Part shown: positions 40,213 to 49,678 of the stretch, in pieces | Layout: each line of letters opens with the position of its first letter | How positions within the stretch are numbered: the stretch's first letter is position 1 | Assembly (NCBI GenBank): GCA_029227035.1 | Contig: JAQXZD010000120.1 | Coordinates: forward strand, 39,295 to 103,294 | Reading direction: 5' to 3' | Origin: Lachnospiraceae bacterium | Lineage (GTDB): Bacteria > Bacillota > Clostridia > Lachnospirales > Lachnospiraceae | DNA length: 64,000 nt | Program-made: the position numbers and the translations under genes | The notes under the pieces: model-generated | Databases searched by the model: none | What the model was told of the DNA's origin: nothing | The model's input: the letters and a program-made list of their open reading frames with translations, nothing else

Positions 40213-42123
40213 CTAATAATTTTCCCCCATATGTACATAGCGCAGTTCTTTTTCCGACTGAATCATCCCGGACTCAATAAGCGTCTGTATAATATTGGCA
40301 CAGTCCTCCCCGAAATAGACATAGGAATAACCGTCCTTCACGGTATTGATTCCGTTAGTTCCCGCCACCTCATCCTCGGCATTGATTCCGTCCACTCTCT
40401 GGTACGCATTCTGCCACTTGCTGATTTTGTGGCGGTAATACAGATACAGGCCGGCTGTCTTATATTTTTTCATGCTTGTTCCGTCGGCATCCACGAATTT
40501 ATTCAGATTATATTTCTGCAGAGTTCCCTCCCGGACGTCCTGAATCACTGCATGAAAAAGCTGCATTGCCGCATCTCCGTCTCCGTCACGGGTGACATAG
40601 CTCTGATTCTTGCCGTAATATTCCAACTGGGTATCTGTTCCCTCGGTAATCTCCGAATAATCATAGCCCACCACATAGCGCATGAAATTATCCGGCTCGG
40701 ACTCATATCCGTATATCTGCTCCGCAATTTTTGCACTGCTTTCCGTCCCGATCGGAAGCATATAGTTTCTGCAGATTTTCTCTCCGTTTTTCAGGCGATA
40801 GGTGACGCTGATGTACGCATTGTCATTTTGCTGCCTGCATTCGGACAAAAACGCATCCTTTTTGGAGAGAATGGATTTCTGCATCCGAACCACTTCGCTC
40901 ACATCCGCTCCGGTGAATTCCACCGGATAATTGTACTGGATATATGCCTCCGCAATCTGCTCCTCCTTCGGTATATAGTTTTCCAGATAAACCGAAAAAC
41001 CGTGTACCGCTCCACAGACTGCACCCGCAAAAACAATAAACACGCCGCATTCCTTCCATCTTCTGCCGTTTTTAAAGATTGCAAAAGATTTCTGCACAAA
41101 CATTTCCGCGATAAAAAATCCTACCACGCCAAACAGAATGACCAGCGCGAAAAACAGCCAGCTCTTTACTTCCCTGCAGGTCTGGTTCATGATTTCGCCG
41201 ATAAACAATCCTGCGGTAAAGCCAAAACAGATTCCCACGCCCCAGCGGAACACCGGCTTTAACCAGCCAAACGAAAGCAGATCCCCTGTTCTCTCAATCC
41301 GTCTCTTTTTATAGCAATAAGCGGCAAGCAGATAGATGAACACCGCCACTGCCGCATAGCCTGCCACAGCCATTCCGCCGCTGTATCTCAGGCCGGTGAT
41401 CACCTCATCCCCTTTGCTGTTGTAGGTGATACTCCCCTGTATTTCCACATTCCGGATCAGATAATCAAGCGGGGAAAAAATACGAAACATCTCTCCGTCC
41501 GGAGACGTAAAATAATCAATTCCGTATCCCAGAAAAGAAAGCACATACCGCATTCCGATTACAAAACCCACGACCAGATAATTCATCACCATAAAATACA
41601 CCGGAAGCGCAAACAGCACCCCTGTCAGCATGGCGCACAGGCTCACCAGTGAAAACAAAAAGAACGCAATCGCCATCACACTGACCAGCCAGCACAGCAG
41701 ATACTGCACCGCCGTAATCCCGGTTGCAAGGCACAGGATAACCGCCGTAAAAAATACGATAATCTGCGGAACCAGCATAAAGCTTAACCCGCTCACCACA
41801 TTTGTCACAAACAGTTCCATTCTCGTAACCGGAAGCGCGTGAATCATATTGGCGCTTCTGGAAGTAAACAGATAATTAAACACCGCCATCCCGGTAACTG
41901 CCGCAACCACGGCGATTGCGATAATGTCCGGCTGCATATGCAGGCTGTCTCCCAGCCCCATCAGTCTGATGTTCGTCGTGTCCATCCTGCCCTGCAGGAA
42001 ATACCAGAGCCTGCCCGGAACCTTTATCAGTCCGTACAGAAGGTAACTCACCCAGATTGGCCAGTACAGGACCACATTTTTGCGGAAGACCGCTTTATTA
42101 AAAAAGGATGTCTTTGACTTCAT
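40213..42123 (-). CDS. ABC transporter permease (large, multi-TM, Lachnospiraceae type)
   Basis: 636 aa, many TM segments, next to ABC ATPase and GntR regulator. Confidence 0.8.
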   Translation of the reverse strand: MKSKTSFFNKAVFRKNVVLYWPIWVSYLLYGLIKVPGRLWYFLQGRMDTTNIRLMGLGDSLHMQPDIIAIAVVAAVTGMAVFNYLFTSRSANMIHALPVTRMELFVTNVVSGLSFMLVPQIIVFFTAVILCLATGITAVQYLLCWLVSVMAIAFFLFSLVSLCAMLTGVLFALPVYFMVMNYLVVGFVIGMRYVLSFLGYGIDYFTSPDGEMFRIFSPLDYLIRNVEIQGSITYNSKGDEVITGLRYSGGMAVAGYAAVAVFIYLLAAYCYKKRRIERTGDLLSFGWLKPVFRWGVGICFGFTAGLFIGEIMNQTCREVKSWLFFALVILFGVVGFFIAEMFVQKSFAIFKNGRRWKECGVFIVFAGAVCGAVHGFSVYLENYIPKEEQIAEAYIQYNYPVEFTGADVSEVVRMQKSILSKKDAFLSECRQQNDNAYISVTYRLKNGEKICRNYMLPIGTESSAKIAEQIYGYESEPDNFMRYVVGYDYSEITEGTDTQLEYYGKNQSYVTRDGDGDAAMQLFHAVIQDVREGTLQKYNLNKFVDADGTSMKKYKTAGLYLYYRHKISKWQNAYQRVDGINAEDEVAGTNGINTVKDGYSYVYFGEDCANIIQTLIESGMIQSEKELRYVHMGENY

Positions 42124-43003
42124 AGCCTAAGCCTCCCATCTCATATATAAAAATTTCCTCCAGTGTAAGCGGAAGGATATCCACAATTGCCTGATGCTCT
42201 CCCTCCGTGGAGATGGCGGAAGCCACCTCTTTCGGATTACCCTTGACAATCAGGGTATAGACACGTCCGATATTGGACATGTGCAGGATTTCAAATTCCT
42301 TTGACAGCTTCGGCATGCCGGACTGACAGGCAACCTGAATCTTGCTGATGTTCCCCTGAAGCTCCGCAAGGGAACGCTCAATCATAATCTTCCCGTGGTT
42401 CATGACACCCACATGGTCGCACACATCCTCCAGCTCCCGCAGATTATGGGAAGACACCAGAACCGTTATTTTCTTTTCCGCAACCTCGGACATTAAAATA
42501 CTCCAGACCTGACGTCGCATCACCGGATCCAGCCCGTCCAGCGGCTCATCCAGAATCAGAAGCTTCGGACGGCAGCAGATTGCCAGCCAGAAAGCCACCT
42601 GCTTCTGCATGCCCTTCGACAGGCTGCGGATATTGCGTTTCACATCAATATTCGAAAAGAACTCCTGCATATGATAAAACAGCTTCTCGTCAAAGGACGC
42701 ATAAATTCTCTTGTAATACCGCATCATCTCCAGCGTATCCGCCTGCAGAAAATAAAACAGATCATCCGGTATATAGGCAATCTCGCCCTTCACTTTTCTG
42801 TTTTCATAGATAGGTTCTTTGTCTATGTATACCTCACCCTTATCCTGCCGGTATACCCCGGTCAGGTGCCGGATCAATGTGGATTTTCCGGCTCCGTTCG
42901 GACCCACCAGCCCGTAGATATCCCCATCTCCCACATTCATATTTACACCGTCAAGTGCCCGGAAACCATCGAATTCCTTTACCAGATTATTAACCTCTAT
43001 CAA
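42098..43003 (-). CDS. ABC transporter ATP-binding protein
   Basis: GPNGAGKSTLIRHLTG, LSKGMQKQVAFWLAI, LLILDEPLDGLDP. Confidence 0.93.
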   Translation of the reverse strand: MIEVNNLVKEFDGFRALDGVNMNVGDGDIYGLVGPNGAGKSTLIRHLTGVYRQDKGEVYIDKEPIYENRKVKGEIAYIPDDLFYFLQADTLEMMRYYKRIYASFDEKLFYHMQEFFSNIDVKRNIRSLSKGMQKQVAFWLAICCRPKLLILDEPLDGLDPVMRRQVWSILMSEVAEKKITVLVSSHNLRELEDVCDHVGVMNHGKIMIERSLAELQGNISKIQVACQSGMPKLSKEFEILHMSNIGRVYTLIVKGNPKEVASAISTEGEHQAIVDILPLTLEEIFIYEMGGLGYEVKDILF

Positions 43004-43370
43004 ACTCTTTTTCTCCTTCTGCCAGTCTCTTCACCCGCTGCACCAGTTCCTCGGTTCCCACGGACATCCGGACAAGCTCTTTCACAGCCTCGTCAAAAGT
43101 TCGGAACATCTCGCCGCACGGTTTCTCTTCCTCCACGGCCGCAACCGTAAAGCAGCCTTCCCGCCCGCTTTGTCTGATATATCCCTCCTTCTCCAACTCC
43201 CGATAAGCCAGAGTGACAGCATAGGGATTCACTGCAAGTCTCGCAGACAGTTCCCGCACGGAGGGCATCTCTTCCCCCTCGCAGACGGCATGTGAAATTA
43301 TCATTTTACGTATTCCCTCTTTTACCTGCTGGTAAAGCGGCCTTGCGTCTCTGTATTCCGGCTGTATCAA
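42990..43370 (-). CDS. GntR family transcriptional regulator (YtrA-like)
   Basis: PLYQQVKEGIRKMIISHAVCEGEEMPSVRELSARLAVNPYAVTLAYRELEKEGYI. Confidence 0.9.
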   Translation of the reverse strand: MIQPEYRDARPLYQQVKEGIRKMIISHAVCEGEEMPSVRELSARLAVNPYAVTLAYRELEKEGYIRQSGREGCFTVAAVEEEKPCGEMFRTFDEAVKELVRMSVGTEELVQRVKRLAEGEKEFDRG

Positions 43371-43496
43371 TGATTTTCCTCCAGGTTATATTCTTTACTA
43401 AACACCACAAAGTGTAACATATCCCGGATTCTTTTCATTTAACAACTATGGAATAATTTCTTAGGATTTTCTTAATCTGAATTATTCAGTAATATT

Positions 43497-44345
43497 TCAT
43501 TCTCTAAGCATCATAAATGCCCCCAGATTTCCCCGCTTCCCATGGCTTGCCCTGTGGGAAAAAAGCAGCGACGGATTGCAGCACGTACAGATATTGGTCA
43601 CCGCCAGATGATCCCTTTGAATTCCCGCCTCCGTCAGGACAATCTCATTGCTCTTCCACAAATCCAGCAGATATTTTCCGTTTCCCTGATCCCTTATAAT
43701 CTCATCCTCATGACCGGAAAATTCCTCTGCAAAGGCAGACATGACATCCTCACTCACCTCATAACATTCCTGACAGATGGACGGTCCCACCGCCGCAAAC
43801 ACATCCCCGGCATTTGTTCCAATCTCCCTGTGCATCGCTTCAAGCGTCACCTGTCCCATCCGGCCAACGGTTCCCCTCCACCCGGAGTGACTGAGACCGA
43901 TGGCACGGTGCACCGGATCCACAAAAAAGAGCGGCACACAATCCGCATAAAAGGTTGCAAGAATCACACCCGGCTCATCGGTAATCAATCCATCAATATC
44001 CGTATAAGTGCGCTCTCTTGTCACCCCGCATCCTGCGGATTCCCTTCCGACTCTCAACACATTGGTGGTATGCGTCTGATCCGAGCAGACGATATCCTCT
44101 GCCTTCTTTCCGAAAAACCGGGCAATCCGCTCGTAATTCTTCCGGACATCCGCCTCATCGTCCCCTCTGGTAAAGCTTAAATTCATGCTCTCGTAGATTC
44201 CCTTGCTGACTCCGCCTTCCCTTGTGGTAAAACAGTGCTCCACCATATCCTCCGGGAACAACGGGAAACGAAGAACCGGGACTGCACCGGTTACTAAATC
44301 CAATATTTTTTCTTTTCCCTTAATCTTAAAATCACTGTATTTCAT
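43497..44345 (-). CDS. pgeF: Peptidoglycan editing factor PgeF / polyphenol oxidase (YfiH) family
   Basis: FTTREGGVS, DQTHTTNV, ATFYADCVPLFFVD, SHSGWRGTVGRM; start probably MKYSDFKIKG (~44345). Confidence 0.88.
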   Translation of the reverse strand: MKYSDFKIKGKEKILDLVTGAVPVLRFPLFPEDMVEHCFTTREGGVSKGIYESMNLSFTRGDDEADVRKNYERIARFFGKKAEDIVCSDQTHTTNVLRVGRESAGCGVTRERTYTDIDGLITDEPGVILATFYADCVPLFFVDPVHRAIGLSHSGWRGTVGRMGQVTLEAMHREIGTNAGDVFAAVGPSICQECYEVSEDVMSAFAEEFSGHEDEIIRDQGNGKYLLDLWKSNEIVLTEAGIQRDHLAVTNICTCCNPSLLFSHRASHGKRGNLGAFMMLRE

Positions 44346-44346
44346 C

Positions 44347-44694
44347 TTACGCTCCAAATGCATTGCGAAGCAGGGTAATCTGCTCCCCTTCCACTGCAAC
44401 AACGTCAAAGCGGCATGCCGTATCCAACGGCAGTCCCCGTTTCATCAGATAATAACCTGCCGTCCGGATAATATTCTGCTGCTTATGCCTTGTCACGGCC
44501 TCCAACGGGGAACCGCAGCCGTTTCCGGAGCGGTATTTCACCTCCACAAAACAAAGATATTCTTTCTCCCTTGCAATGATGTCAATCTCTCCGCCTCTGC
44601 TTCTGAAATTGTGTGCAAGAATCTCATATCCCTGTTTCTTCAGATATTCTGCCGCAAGCCTCTCATAATCACTGCCCGTCTGCCGCCTGTTCAT
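44347..44694 (-). CDS. YraN family (UPF0102) endonuclease-like protein
   Basis: YERLAAEYLKKQGYEILAHNFRSRGGEIDIIAREKEYLCFVEVKYR. Confidence 0.93.
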   Translation of the reverse strand: MNRRQTGSDYERLAAEYLKKQGYEILAHNFRSRGGEIDIIAREKEYLCFVEVKYRSGNGCGSPLEAVTRHKQQNIIRTAGYYLMKRGLPLDTACRFDVVAVEGEQITLLRNAFGA

Positions 44695-45026
44695 GCCTGC
44701 TGTCTCACCTTTGCCTTCAGTCTGTCCATATCATCCACAAAAACCAGAATCTCCGCCACAACCTCATACAGTTCCGGCGGAATCATATCCCCGATCTGAA
44801 GCTTTGCAAGAGTGGATGCCAGTTTGTCATCCTTATAAGTGGGAACATTGTTCTCCTCGGCAGTCTCAATAATCCGCTCTGCAACCTTGCCTTTTCCGGT
44901 TGCAAGAATCTTCGGTGCCGAATCTCCCGGCTCATAGGCAATGGCAACCGCCGTCTTATCCTCCCCCTCTTTTCGCTCTTTATCCAGTTGTATAAATTCG
45001 AAGGGTTTTGCTTTTCTCTCTGCCAT
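44691..45026 (-). CDS. FlhB C-terminal-domain-like protein (YlqH/FhlX type)
   Basis: AVAIAYEPGDSAPKILATGKGKVAERIIETAEENNVPTYKDDKLASTLAKLQIGDMIPPELYEVVAEIL; no NPTH motif. Confidence 0.85.
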   Translation of the reverse strand: MAERKAKPFEFIQLDKERKEGEDKTAVAIAYEPGDSAPKILATGKGKVAERIIETAEENNVPTYKDDKLASTLAKLQIGDMIPPELYEVVAEILVFVDDMDRLKAKVRQQA

Positions 45027-45039
45027 ATCCGATTCCCCC

Positions 45040-46890
45040 TTATGCCCTCACATCAAAGGAATATCTGTGAAGCTGTCCTGCGTTCGGCTGATCCTTTTTC
45101 AGAAAATCCTCCACAAAATTCACATGCTTTTCCTCATTGATGACAGACATGTTGCAATGATAGCCCTTTTTCTGAAGTCTTGCCTCCAATACCGGAAGAT
45201 TTCGCTCCAGAAGCATATAGGCTTCCTCATTTTCCAGATAAAAATTCGTGCTGACCTCTTTTCCCCTGAGACGGACCGAAATATCCGTAGGTCCCAGATT
45301 GTCCATATCCAGATGCAAAAAAGCGGTCAGATCCTTTTCGCCTTCCTCCAGCGCTTTTTTGTTGGTATAGACATACAACTGTCCGCTGGCATTCTGCCCG
45401 GACATTTTCAGCGGAAGCTGCACATAGGTATAAGTCTGGTTAATCTGATTCATAAATTCAATGTTGTTTTGTAAATCGGCCGTCAGTTGCGCCAGACTGC
45501 TCTGTCCCTGTCCGGTTCCTTTCAGGACTCTTCCAATCTGCTCCAGTTGTCCGTTCAGCCGCTCATACAATCTGCCAATCTTATTCTCCTCACCGGCAAG
45601 CTCCGAAGGCGGTATCAGCCACTGCTGCTCCATGGCATCCCTTACCATCCCCTTGAATTCCGGCGAAGACAGAATCTTTGCCAGATGCGTCCGTTCCAGA
45701 GGAAGCGGATCCTTTAACACCTGCTGCAAATCCTTAAGGACATCTGCCACCTGACTCTCCGCCGTATATCCGATCTTCTCAATTCCGATCAGCTTTCCGA
45801 TCATCTGGTTCAGATTCTCCAACTGCTCCGGCTCCAGTATCGCGCCAAGGGTATGCGGTATGGCTTTCGGCAGCAAACTCTCTTCCTGTACCTGTGACAT
45901 TTCCTGCGTGATTTGCTGTGTAACTTCCTGCGCTGTCTCCTGCTCGCCAAGAGTCACTCCGGGCTGTCCGGTCTCCTGCTCCGTTACCGCAGCCTGTCCG
46001 TTTTCCTGCTGCACTGTCGCTGCCTGTTCCGCCTCCTGCTCTACTGCCGCTGCCTGCCCGGTTTCCGGTTGCGCTTCCACTGCCGCTTTTTCCGCTGCGG
46101 GCATACCCTGCTCCGGCATTTCCTGCGCCACCATCTCTGCCGCCTCTGCGTTCGGCTGCATCAACCGGCTTTCTGTGGCCTGCGTCTCCTCCGGAATTCC
46201 CTCCGTGATAATGGAGAGAATCTGTCCGGCACTGTGCCGCACTTCCTCCGGTGGTACCGTGTCGCTTCCCATCAGCTCCGGAAGCTCCGTCATAAACTGT
46301 TCCAGTCCCCTGGTAATCGCCTGCTTGTCATCCATATAATTTTCGAACATGGAGGCATTCTCCGGCGTAATCGGAATCCCCAGCTTCTTAAGCTGCACCA
46401 GCGTCTGCACATCAATGTCACTGTTCATGCTCATGGTACGCGCCATCTGCTGAAGGCTTCCCTTATCAATGGGCATCTGCTCCTGCATCATCCGGTTTAC
46501 CATGGACAGATACTCCGGTTCCTTCGGAAGTCCCGCCGCTGCAAGAGCCTGAAGCAAGGTATAATTTACCCCTGTTCCGCCCTCCACAAAGGGGCGAATC
46601 TCTATCTGGCTGCCGTCATTGGATTTCACCTGAAAAAACATGGACTCCCCCACAGAGAGATCCACTTTTCCCTCCAGTCTGGCAGAAATCTGCTGTCCGT
46701 TCGACAGCGCCAGCACCACGGTTTTATTTTTAATCGCACTGATCGTCCCTTCAAAAATATTCCCCTTGGTCAGGGAACGAAATTCGGAGACAAGATTTTC
46801 CACGCCCTTGGTTCCGGTCAGCCGCCCTGCCCCCTTCGACGTGTTCGGATGATATTGTCCCATCAAATCTGATATCTGCATATACCGCAC
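45040..46890 (-). CDS. FliK hook-length-control C-terminal-domain protein (YlqG-like)
   Basis: C-terminal Flg_hook-like region (LPLKMSGQNASGQLYVYTNKK...FLHLDMDNLGPTDISVRLRGKEVSTNFYL); Q/E/A-rich linker. Confidence 0.7.
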   Translation of the reverse strand: MRYMQISDLMGQYHPNTSKGAGRLTGTKGVENLVSEFRSLTKGNIFEGTISAIKNKTVVLALSNGQQISARLEGKVDLSVGESMFFQVKSNDGSQIEIRPFVEGGTGVNYTLLQALAAAGLPKEPEYLSMVNRMMQEQMPIDKGSLQQMARTMSMNSDIDVQTLVQLKKLGIPITPENASMFENYMDDKQAITRGLEQFMTELPELMGSDTVPPEEVRHSAGQILSIITEGIPEETQATESRLMQPNAEAAEMVAQEMPEQGMPAAEKAAVEAQPETGQAAAVEQEAEQAATVQQENGQAAVTEQETGQPGVTLGEQETAQEVTQQITQEMSQVQEESLLPKAIPHTLGAILEPEQLENLNQMIGKLIGIEKIGYTAESQVADVLKDLQQVLKDPLPLERTHLAKILSSPEFKGMVRDAMEQQWLIPPSELAGEENKIGRLYERLNGQLEQIGRVLKGTGQGQSSLAQLTADLQNNIEFMNQINQTYTYVQLPLKMSGQNASGQLYVYTNKKALEEGEKDLTAFLHLDMDNLGPTDISVRLRGKEVSTNFYLENEEAYMLLERNLPVLEARLQKKGYHCNMSVINEEKHVNFVEDFLKKDQPNAGQLHRYSFDVRA

Positions 46891-46910
46891 CCATCCTTTG
46901 CAAAACGTGC

Positions 46911-47675
46911 CTATGACACAAAATTTTTAATAAACGATGCTCTGTGGATTGGAGTCGGTCCCATTTTTTTCAGTGCCGCAATATGTTCTGCACTTCCGTA
47001 TCCCTTGTTGGAAGCAAAGCCATATCCCGGATAAATATCCTCATACGTCTCCATCAGCCGATCCCTCGTCACCTTCGCGATAATCGAAGCAGCTCCAATG
47101 GAAATACTCTTGGCATCCCCCTTGATAATCGGCACCTGCCGGATGCTTACCTCAGGAATCGTAACCGCGTCATTTAACAGAAGATCCGGCTGCGGACTCA
47201 GCTTTCCGATGGCCTCCCGCATAGCTTCATAGGTTGCCTGCAGAATATTAATCTCATCGATGCGTTCCGGTCCCACCATGCCGATTCCCGTTGCCACTGC
47301 CTTCTCCATGATTTCATCATAGAGTTCCTCCCGCTTTGCCGCGGACAGCTTCTTGGAATCGTTGATATAGAGAATATCACAATCCTTCGGCAGAATGACG
47401 GCTCCCGCCACCACCGGCCCTGCCAGCGGTCCTCTGCCGACCTCATCAATACCACAGATATATGTATAATTATCGTACTCTTTCTCGTATTTCTTTAACG
47501 TTTCCGTCCGAATCAGTTCTTTTTCATACTTTTCATGCTTTTTTACCGTTGCAGCCACCAGCTTCTGCACTCCGGCGCGCGCATCCTGCTCATAGGCTTT
47601 CACAAAAGCCATAAGCTGCTCCTGCTTTGTATTTTTCAGTTCTTCTTTGATATCCCCTATCGGTTTCTGTATCAT
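46911..47675 (-). CDS. rnhB: Ribonuclease HII
   Basis: ICGIDEVGRGPLAGPVVAGAVILP; start probably MIQKPIGD (47675). Confidence 0.95.
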   Translation of the reverse strand: MIQKPIGDIKEELKNTKQEQLMAFVKAYEQDARAGVQKLVAATVKKHEKYEKELIRTETLKKYEKEYDNYTYICGIDEVGRGPLAGPVVAGAVILPKDCDILYINDSKKLSAAKREELYDEIMEKAVATGIGMVGPERIDEINILQATYEAMREAIGKLSPQPDLLLNDAVTIPEVSIRQVPIIKGDAKSISIGAASIIAKVTRDRLMETYEDIYPGYGFASNKGYGSAEHIAALKKMGPTPIHRASFIKNFVS

Positions 47676-47676
47676 C

Positions 47677-48516
47677 TCACGGCTTCTCCAACGTAATTTT
47701 TCCCAACTTTCCACTTCGGAATTCATCAATCAAAAGTGCTGCGGCCTTGCTGTAATCTGCTTCTCCGCCTTTGGTAATGCACTTACGGTTCTCCGCTATC
47801 CCGCACAGAATCTCCGGAAGCTCCTGTGCTTCTTCCACTCCGTACCGCTCCTGTACAATCCCCGGATAATTCTCCTTCAAAAAGGCAAGCAGCTCGATTG
47901 CCAGCTCATCCGTATTCAATATCTCATCCCTTATGGACCCGATCATCGCCAGCCTAAGCCCCACGCTCTGATCCTCGAACTTCGGCCAGAGAATACCCGG
48001 CGTATCCAAGAGCTCCACATTTTTATTCAGACGAATCCATTGCTTTCCCTTCGTCACGCCCGGCTTGTTTCCGGTCTTAGCGCAGGCTTTCCCCGCATAC
48101 GAATTGATAAAGGTAGACTTGCCCACATTAGGAATTCCCACCACCATCGCACGGATTGGGCGGTTCTTGATTCCCCGCTTTCTGTCTCTCTCTATCTTCT
48201 CCTTACAGGCTTCCATAATAATATCCGTTATGGATTTCATGCCGTTTCTGCTGCGGGCATCCAGACTCACCACAAAATACCCTTTCTCCCGGAAAAAGGC
48301 ACTCCAGAGTTCTGTCACCTTCTTATCCGCCAGATCCGCCTTGTTCATCAGAATCAGCCGGAACTTATTCCTGCCCAGCTCGTCAATATCCGGATTCCTG
48401 CTGCTGAGCGGAATTCTTGCGTCCACCAGCTCAATCACCAGATCTATCAATTTAATATCTTCCTGCATCTGACGCTTTGCCTTGGTCATATGCCCCGGAT
48501 ACCACTGAAAATTCAT
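47677..48516 (-). CDS. rbgA: Ribosome biogenesis GTPase RbgA (YlqF)
   Basis: MNFQWYPGHMTKAKRQM, circularly permuted GTPase motifs NKAD, GIPNVGKSTFIN. Confidence 0.95.
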   Translation of the reverse strand: MNFQWYPGHMTKAKRQMQEDIKLIDLVIELVDARIPLSSRNPDIDELGRNKFRLILMNKADLADKKVTELWSAFFREKGYFVVSLDARSRNGMKSITDIIMEACKEKIERDRKRGIKNRPIRAMVVGIPNVGKSTFINSYAGKACAKTGNKPGVTKGKQWIRLNKNVELLDTPGILWPKFEDQSVGLRLAMIGSIRDEILNTDELAIELLAFLKENYPGIVQERYGVEEAQELPEILCGIAENRKCITKGGEADYSKAAALLIDEFRSGKLGKITLEKP

Positions 48517-48541
48517 GCTTGCCTCCTCCCGAAACCAGAAT

Positions 48542-49120
48542 CTAATGTATCAGTCCCATGTTCGTAATATTTTTAAAATAGAACCATGCTTTTCCGATAA
48601 TGTATTCTTTCTTCACGTTCCCTATATTTGCCAGTCTGCTGTCCTCACTGTTGTTACGGTTATCACCCAGCACAAAGTATTCATCCGCGCCCAGCTTCAT
48701 CTCTTCCTCCGCCAGTCCCGGATTCTCAATCGATGCCACGGCAATCTCTTCATTATAAATCTCTCCGTTGACATACACGGCTCCGTCATGAATCCACACC
48801 GTATCTCCCGGACAGGCAATCACACGGCGCACATAATAATGCGACTTCTCGTTTCCGTTCGGCAGAAACACAATCACATCTCCCTGCTTTGGCCCGGTGA
48901 GCATATAGACAAACCGGTTCATAAAGATCTGCTCATCATTCACCAGTGTGTCTGCCATCGCATTTCCCACCACACTGGTTCTCTGTCCGAAGAAACTGAC
49001 CAGCGTATAGGCAATCACAATGACAATCGCACACTCTACCACCCATAACAGCACCTCTTTAAATAAAGGTATATTGAATTTTTTCCGCTTTTTGTTAAAA
49101 TTCAATCCATTTCTTCTCAT
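48542..49120 (-). CDS. lepB: Signal peptidase I
   Basis: S26 motifs: VVGNAMADTL (Ser context altered), GDVIVFLP, YYVRRVIACPGD, GDNRNNSEDSR. Confidence 0.88.
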   Translation of the reverse strand: MRRNGLNFNKKRKKFNIPLFKEVLLWVVECAIVIVIAYTLVSFFGQRTSVVGNAMADTLVNDEQIFMNRFVYMLTGPKQGDVIVFLPNGNEKSHYYVRRVIACPGDTVWIHDGAVYVNGEIYNEEIAVASIENPGLAEEEMKLGADEYFVLGDNRNNSEDSRLANIGNVKKEYIIGKAWFYFKNITNMGLIH

Positions 49121-49140
49121 GGTACTCTCCTGTTATTTAC

Positions 49141-49170
49141 AAAAGAAACCGGTACATTCCGTACCGGCTT
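49141..49170 (-). terminator. rplS terminator
   Basis: Minus strand CCGGTAC-ggaat-GTACCGG followed by TTTCTTTT. Confidence 0.75.
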
Positions 49171-49181
49171 CCTTCCGCAAA

Positions 49182-49556
49182 CTATTTTACTAATTCTTTT
49201 ACCTTAGCAGCCTTACCTACGCGATCTCTTAAGTAGTAAAGCTTAGCACGGCGAACCTTACCCTTGCGGACAATCTCCACCTTTTCTACGTTCGGGGAAT
49301 GTAACGGCCATGTCTTCTCAACTCCGACACCGTTGGAAAGCTTTCTTACCGTAAATGTTGCACGGTTGCTTCCGCCCTGCTTCTTAATAACGGTTCCCTC
49401 AAATACCTGAATACGCTCTCTGTTTCCCTCCTTGATCTTACCGTATACTTTTACGGTATCACCAACGGAAAACTGAGGTGCCTCAGCCTTCAACTGCTCT
49501 GTCTCAATGTTCTTAATAATTTCACTTGCGTTCATTTCTGTGACCTCCTGATTCAT
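49182..49556 (-). CDS. rplS: 50S ribosomal protein L19
   Basis: [52 protein letters not shown]. Confidence 0.97.
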   Translation of the reverse strand: MNQEVTEMNASEIIKNIETEQLKAEAPQFSVGDTVKVYGKIKEGNRERIQVFEGTVIKKQGGSNRATFTVRKLSNGVGVEKTWPLHSPNVEKVEIVRKGKVRRAKLYYLRDRVGKAAKVKELVK

Positions 49557-49605
49557 TTGACGTTCTTAATGCAGGTTCTGCAACAGAGGACCATCTCTTT
49601 TATTC
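49557..49605 (-). ncRNA. L19 leader-type r-protein leader
   Basis: Minus strand GAGATGGTCCTCTGTTGCAGAACCTGCATTAAGAACGTCAAATGAATCAGGAGG directly before rplS. Confidence 0.55.
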
Positions 49606-49611
49606 ACAACA

Positions 49612-49639
49612 TTAATAAATTACCATACTCTCTGTCAAA
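49612..49639 (-). promoter_or_regulatory. rplS promoter
   Basis: TTGACA (rc of 49634-49639) - 16 bp - TATTAA (rc of 49612-49617). Confidence 0.55.
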
Positions 49640-49678
49640 ATGCAAGACTTTTTTCTTTGGGAATCGCGGAAACTGCAC

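Noticed and set aside
45950-46090. Repeat-rich segment as CRISPR or tandem array
   Set aside because: It is a degenerate Q/E/A-coding linker, with no spacers or exact repeats
45913-46872. 319-aa plus-strand ORF
   Set aside because: Antisense to the FliK-like gene; low-complexity mirror
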